Assembly (NCBI RefSeq): GCF_905233635.1 | Contig: NZ_CAJODG010000040.1 | Span: forward strand, 1 to 24,509 | From: Selenomonas sp. AE3005 | GTDB taxonomy: Bacteria; Bacillota; Negativicutes; Selenomonadales; Selenomonadaceae | Direction: 5' to 3' | Length of the DNA: 24,509 bases | Shown: positions 24,031 through 24,509 of the stretch, in pieces | Layout of the letters: every line of letters starts with the position of its first letter | Numbering within the stretch: the first letter of the stretch is position 1 | Translations under genes and position numbers: made by a program | Notes under the pieces: model-generated | What the model was told of the DNA's origin: nothing | Seen by the model: only the letters and a program-made list of their open reading frames with translations | The model's database searches: none

Positions 24031-24509
24031 TGAGGCGTTGTTCAATGGGGAAGATTTTAATTTTTGTTTTTTTACTGATAATGATTTTTGCACCTGTGGA
24101 GGCAGTAGAGCAAGTGAACAGGCCGGCAGTAGCAGTAATGGATTTTGGTAGCCATGTACAAACTGCAACTGATGAAATTGTTTTGGAAAATTCAGATAAA
24201 ACAGCAACAGATTACATTATAGAAGCGTTAGTGGAAAGCGGTAAATATGATGTGGTTGATAAGGATTTGTTGGCAGAGAAACTTGCGCAGGAAAATTTAA
24301 ATACCAAGGGGATTGTTGACCCGGATACTGCAAAACGCATAGGTGAAATTCTAGGAGTGCGTTACATTATATATGGAAACGTCAACGATGTGACTGGGAG
24401 CAGTACAGGGGTACAGATATATAACAATGGTACAGATGTATATACAGTAAAAGCACATATTATAGCGCGGATGATGGACGTGACAACAGGTGATATTGTA
24501 ATGGCAGCA
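24030..24509 (+). CDS. Second CsgG-family exported protein (3' partial)
   Basis: The ATG at 24030 shares a base with the stop of the previous gene (TAATG), and AAAGGTG lies just upstream. 160 codons are present before the window ends. The signal peptide (ILIFVFLLIMIFAPVEA) has no lipobox. The mature part follows the CsgG pattern: RPAVAVMDFGSH, DYIIEALVESGKYDVVDKDLL, QENLNTKGIVDPDTAKRIG, EILGVRYIIYGNVNDV and RMMDVTTGDIVMAA. It is a diverged paralogue of the preceding gene, with a longer insertion after the first strand. The two may form a mixed ring or have separate partners. Confidence 0.82.
   Translation, partial: MRRCSMGKILIFVFLLIMIFAPVEAVEQVNRPAVAVMDFGSHVQTATDEIVLENSDKTATDYIIEALVESGKYDVVDKDLLAEKLAQENLNTKGIVDPDTAKRIGEILGVRYIIYGNVNDVTGSSTGVQIYNNGTDVYTVKAHIIARMMDVTTGDIVMAA

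Noticed and set aside
23158..24509. Curli secretion system
   Set aside because: Only CsgG-family proteins are present; no curlin repeats or CsgE/F-like genes are visible, and the lipobox is missing.

Overview
The window reads as chromosomal DNA of a diderm Firmicute of the Negativicutes, most like Selenomonas or a close relative. The main reasons are an outer-membrane porin that carries an N-terminal S-layer-homology (SLH) domain and ends in Phe (Mep45/OmpM type), an Rnf operon in the order C-D-G-E-A-B, a NapC/NrfH-type multihaem cytochrome beside a Tat-exported flavoprotein, and CsgG/FlgT-like outer-membrane proteins in a genome with Firmicutes-style Shine-Dalgarno sites. This assignment is inference from gene content; no rRNA or other taxonomic marker is present.

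Region 1 (1-8355) is markedly AT-rich and looks like a glycan or surface-modification island. It holds the tail of an unknown gene, a CatB-like acyltransferase that lacks the middle of its beta-helix, a radical SAM protein with a possible -1 frameshift into a 111-codon extension, and a 901-residue protein joining an SGNH-like domain (Ser replaced by Cys) to a citrate-lyase-ligase-type nucleotidyltransferase. Two tandem GT41 (OGT/SPINDLY-like) glycosyltransferase genes follow. The first is broken by a frameshift and by a degenerate IS4-family transposase fragment; the second is intact and ends at a strong terminator.

Region 2 (8446-13955) is GC-rich and contains a RseC-like gene followed by rnfCDGEAB, the membrane ferredoxin:NAD+ oxidoreductase, closed by a hairpin that can act in both directions.

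Region 3 (13957-17712) is a respiratory module. A five-CXXCH membrane cytochrome (minus strand) is divergent from a Tat/lipoprotein flavoprotein (plus strand), which is followed by an SLH porin. The flavoprotein looks like a fumarate reductase in fold but lacks the catalytic residues of that enzyme, so its acceptor is probably something else. A plausible flow is substrate entry through the porin, then electrons from the quinone pool or Rnf-linked metabolism through the cytochrome to the flavoprotein.

Region 4 (17751-21321) is regulatory: a PucR/CdaR-type HTH protein overlaps a histidine kinase gene, followed by an OmpR-family response regulator and a small exported charged protein. An unusually long perfect hairpin ends the region.

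Region 5 (21350-24509) has a small XRE regulator divergent from an operon of three exported proteins: a FlgT-N/LPP20-like protein and two CsgG-family proteins, the last cut by the window edge. The 254-bp intergenic region is rich in GTGA/TCAC dyads. No tRNA, rRNA or CRISPR array was seen.
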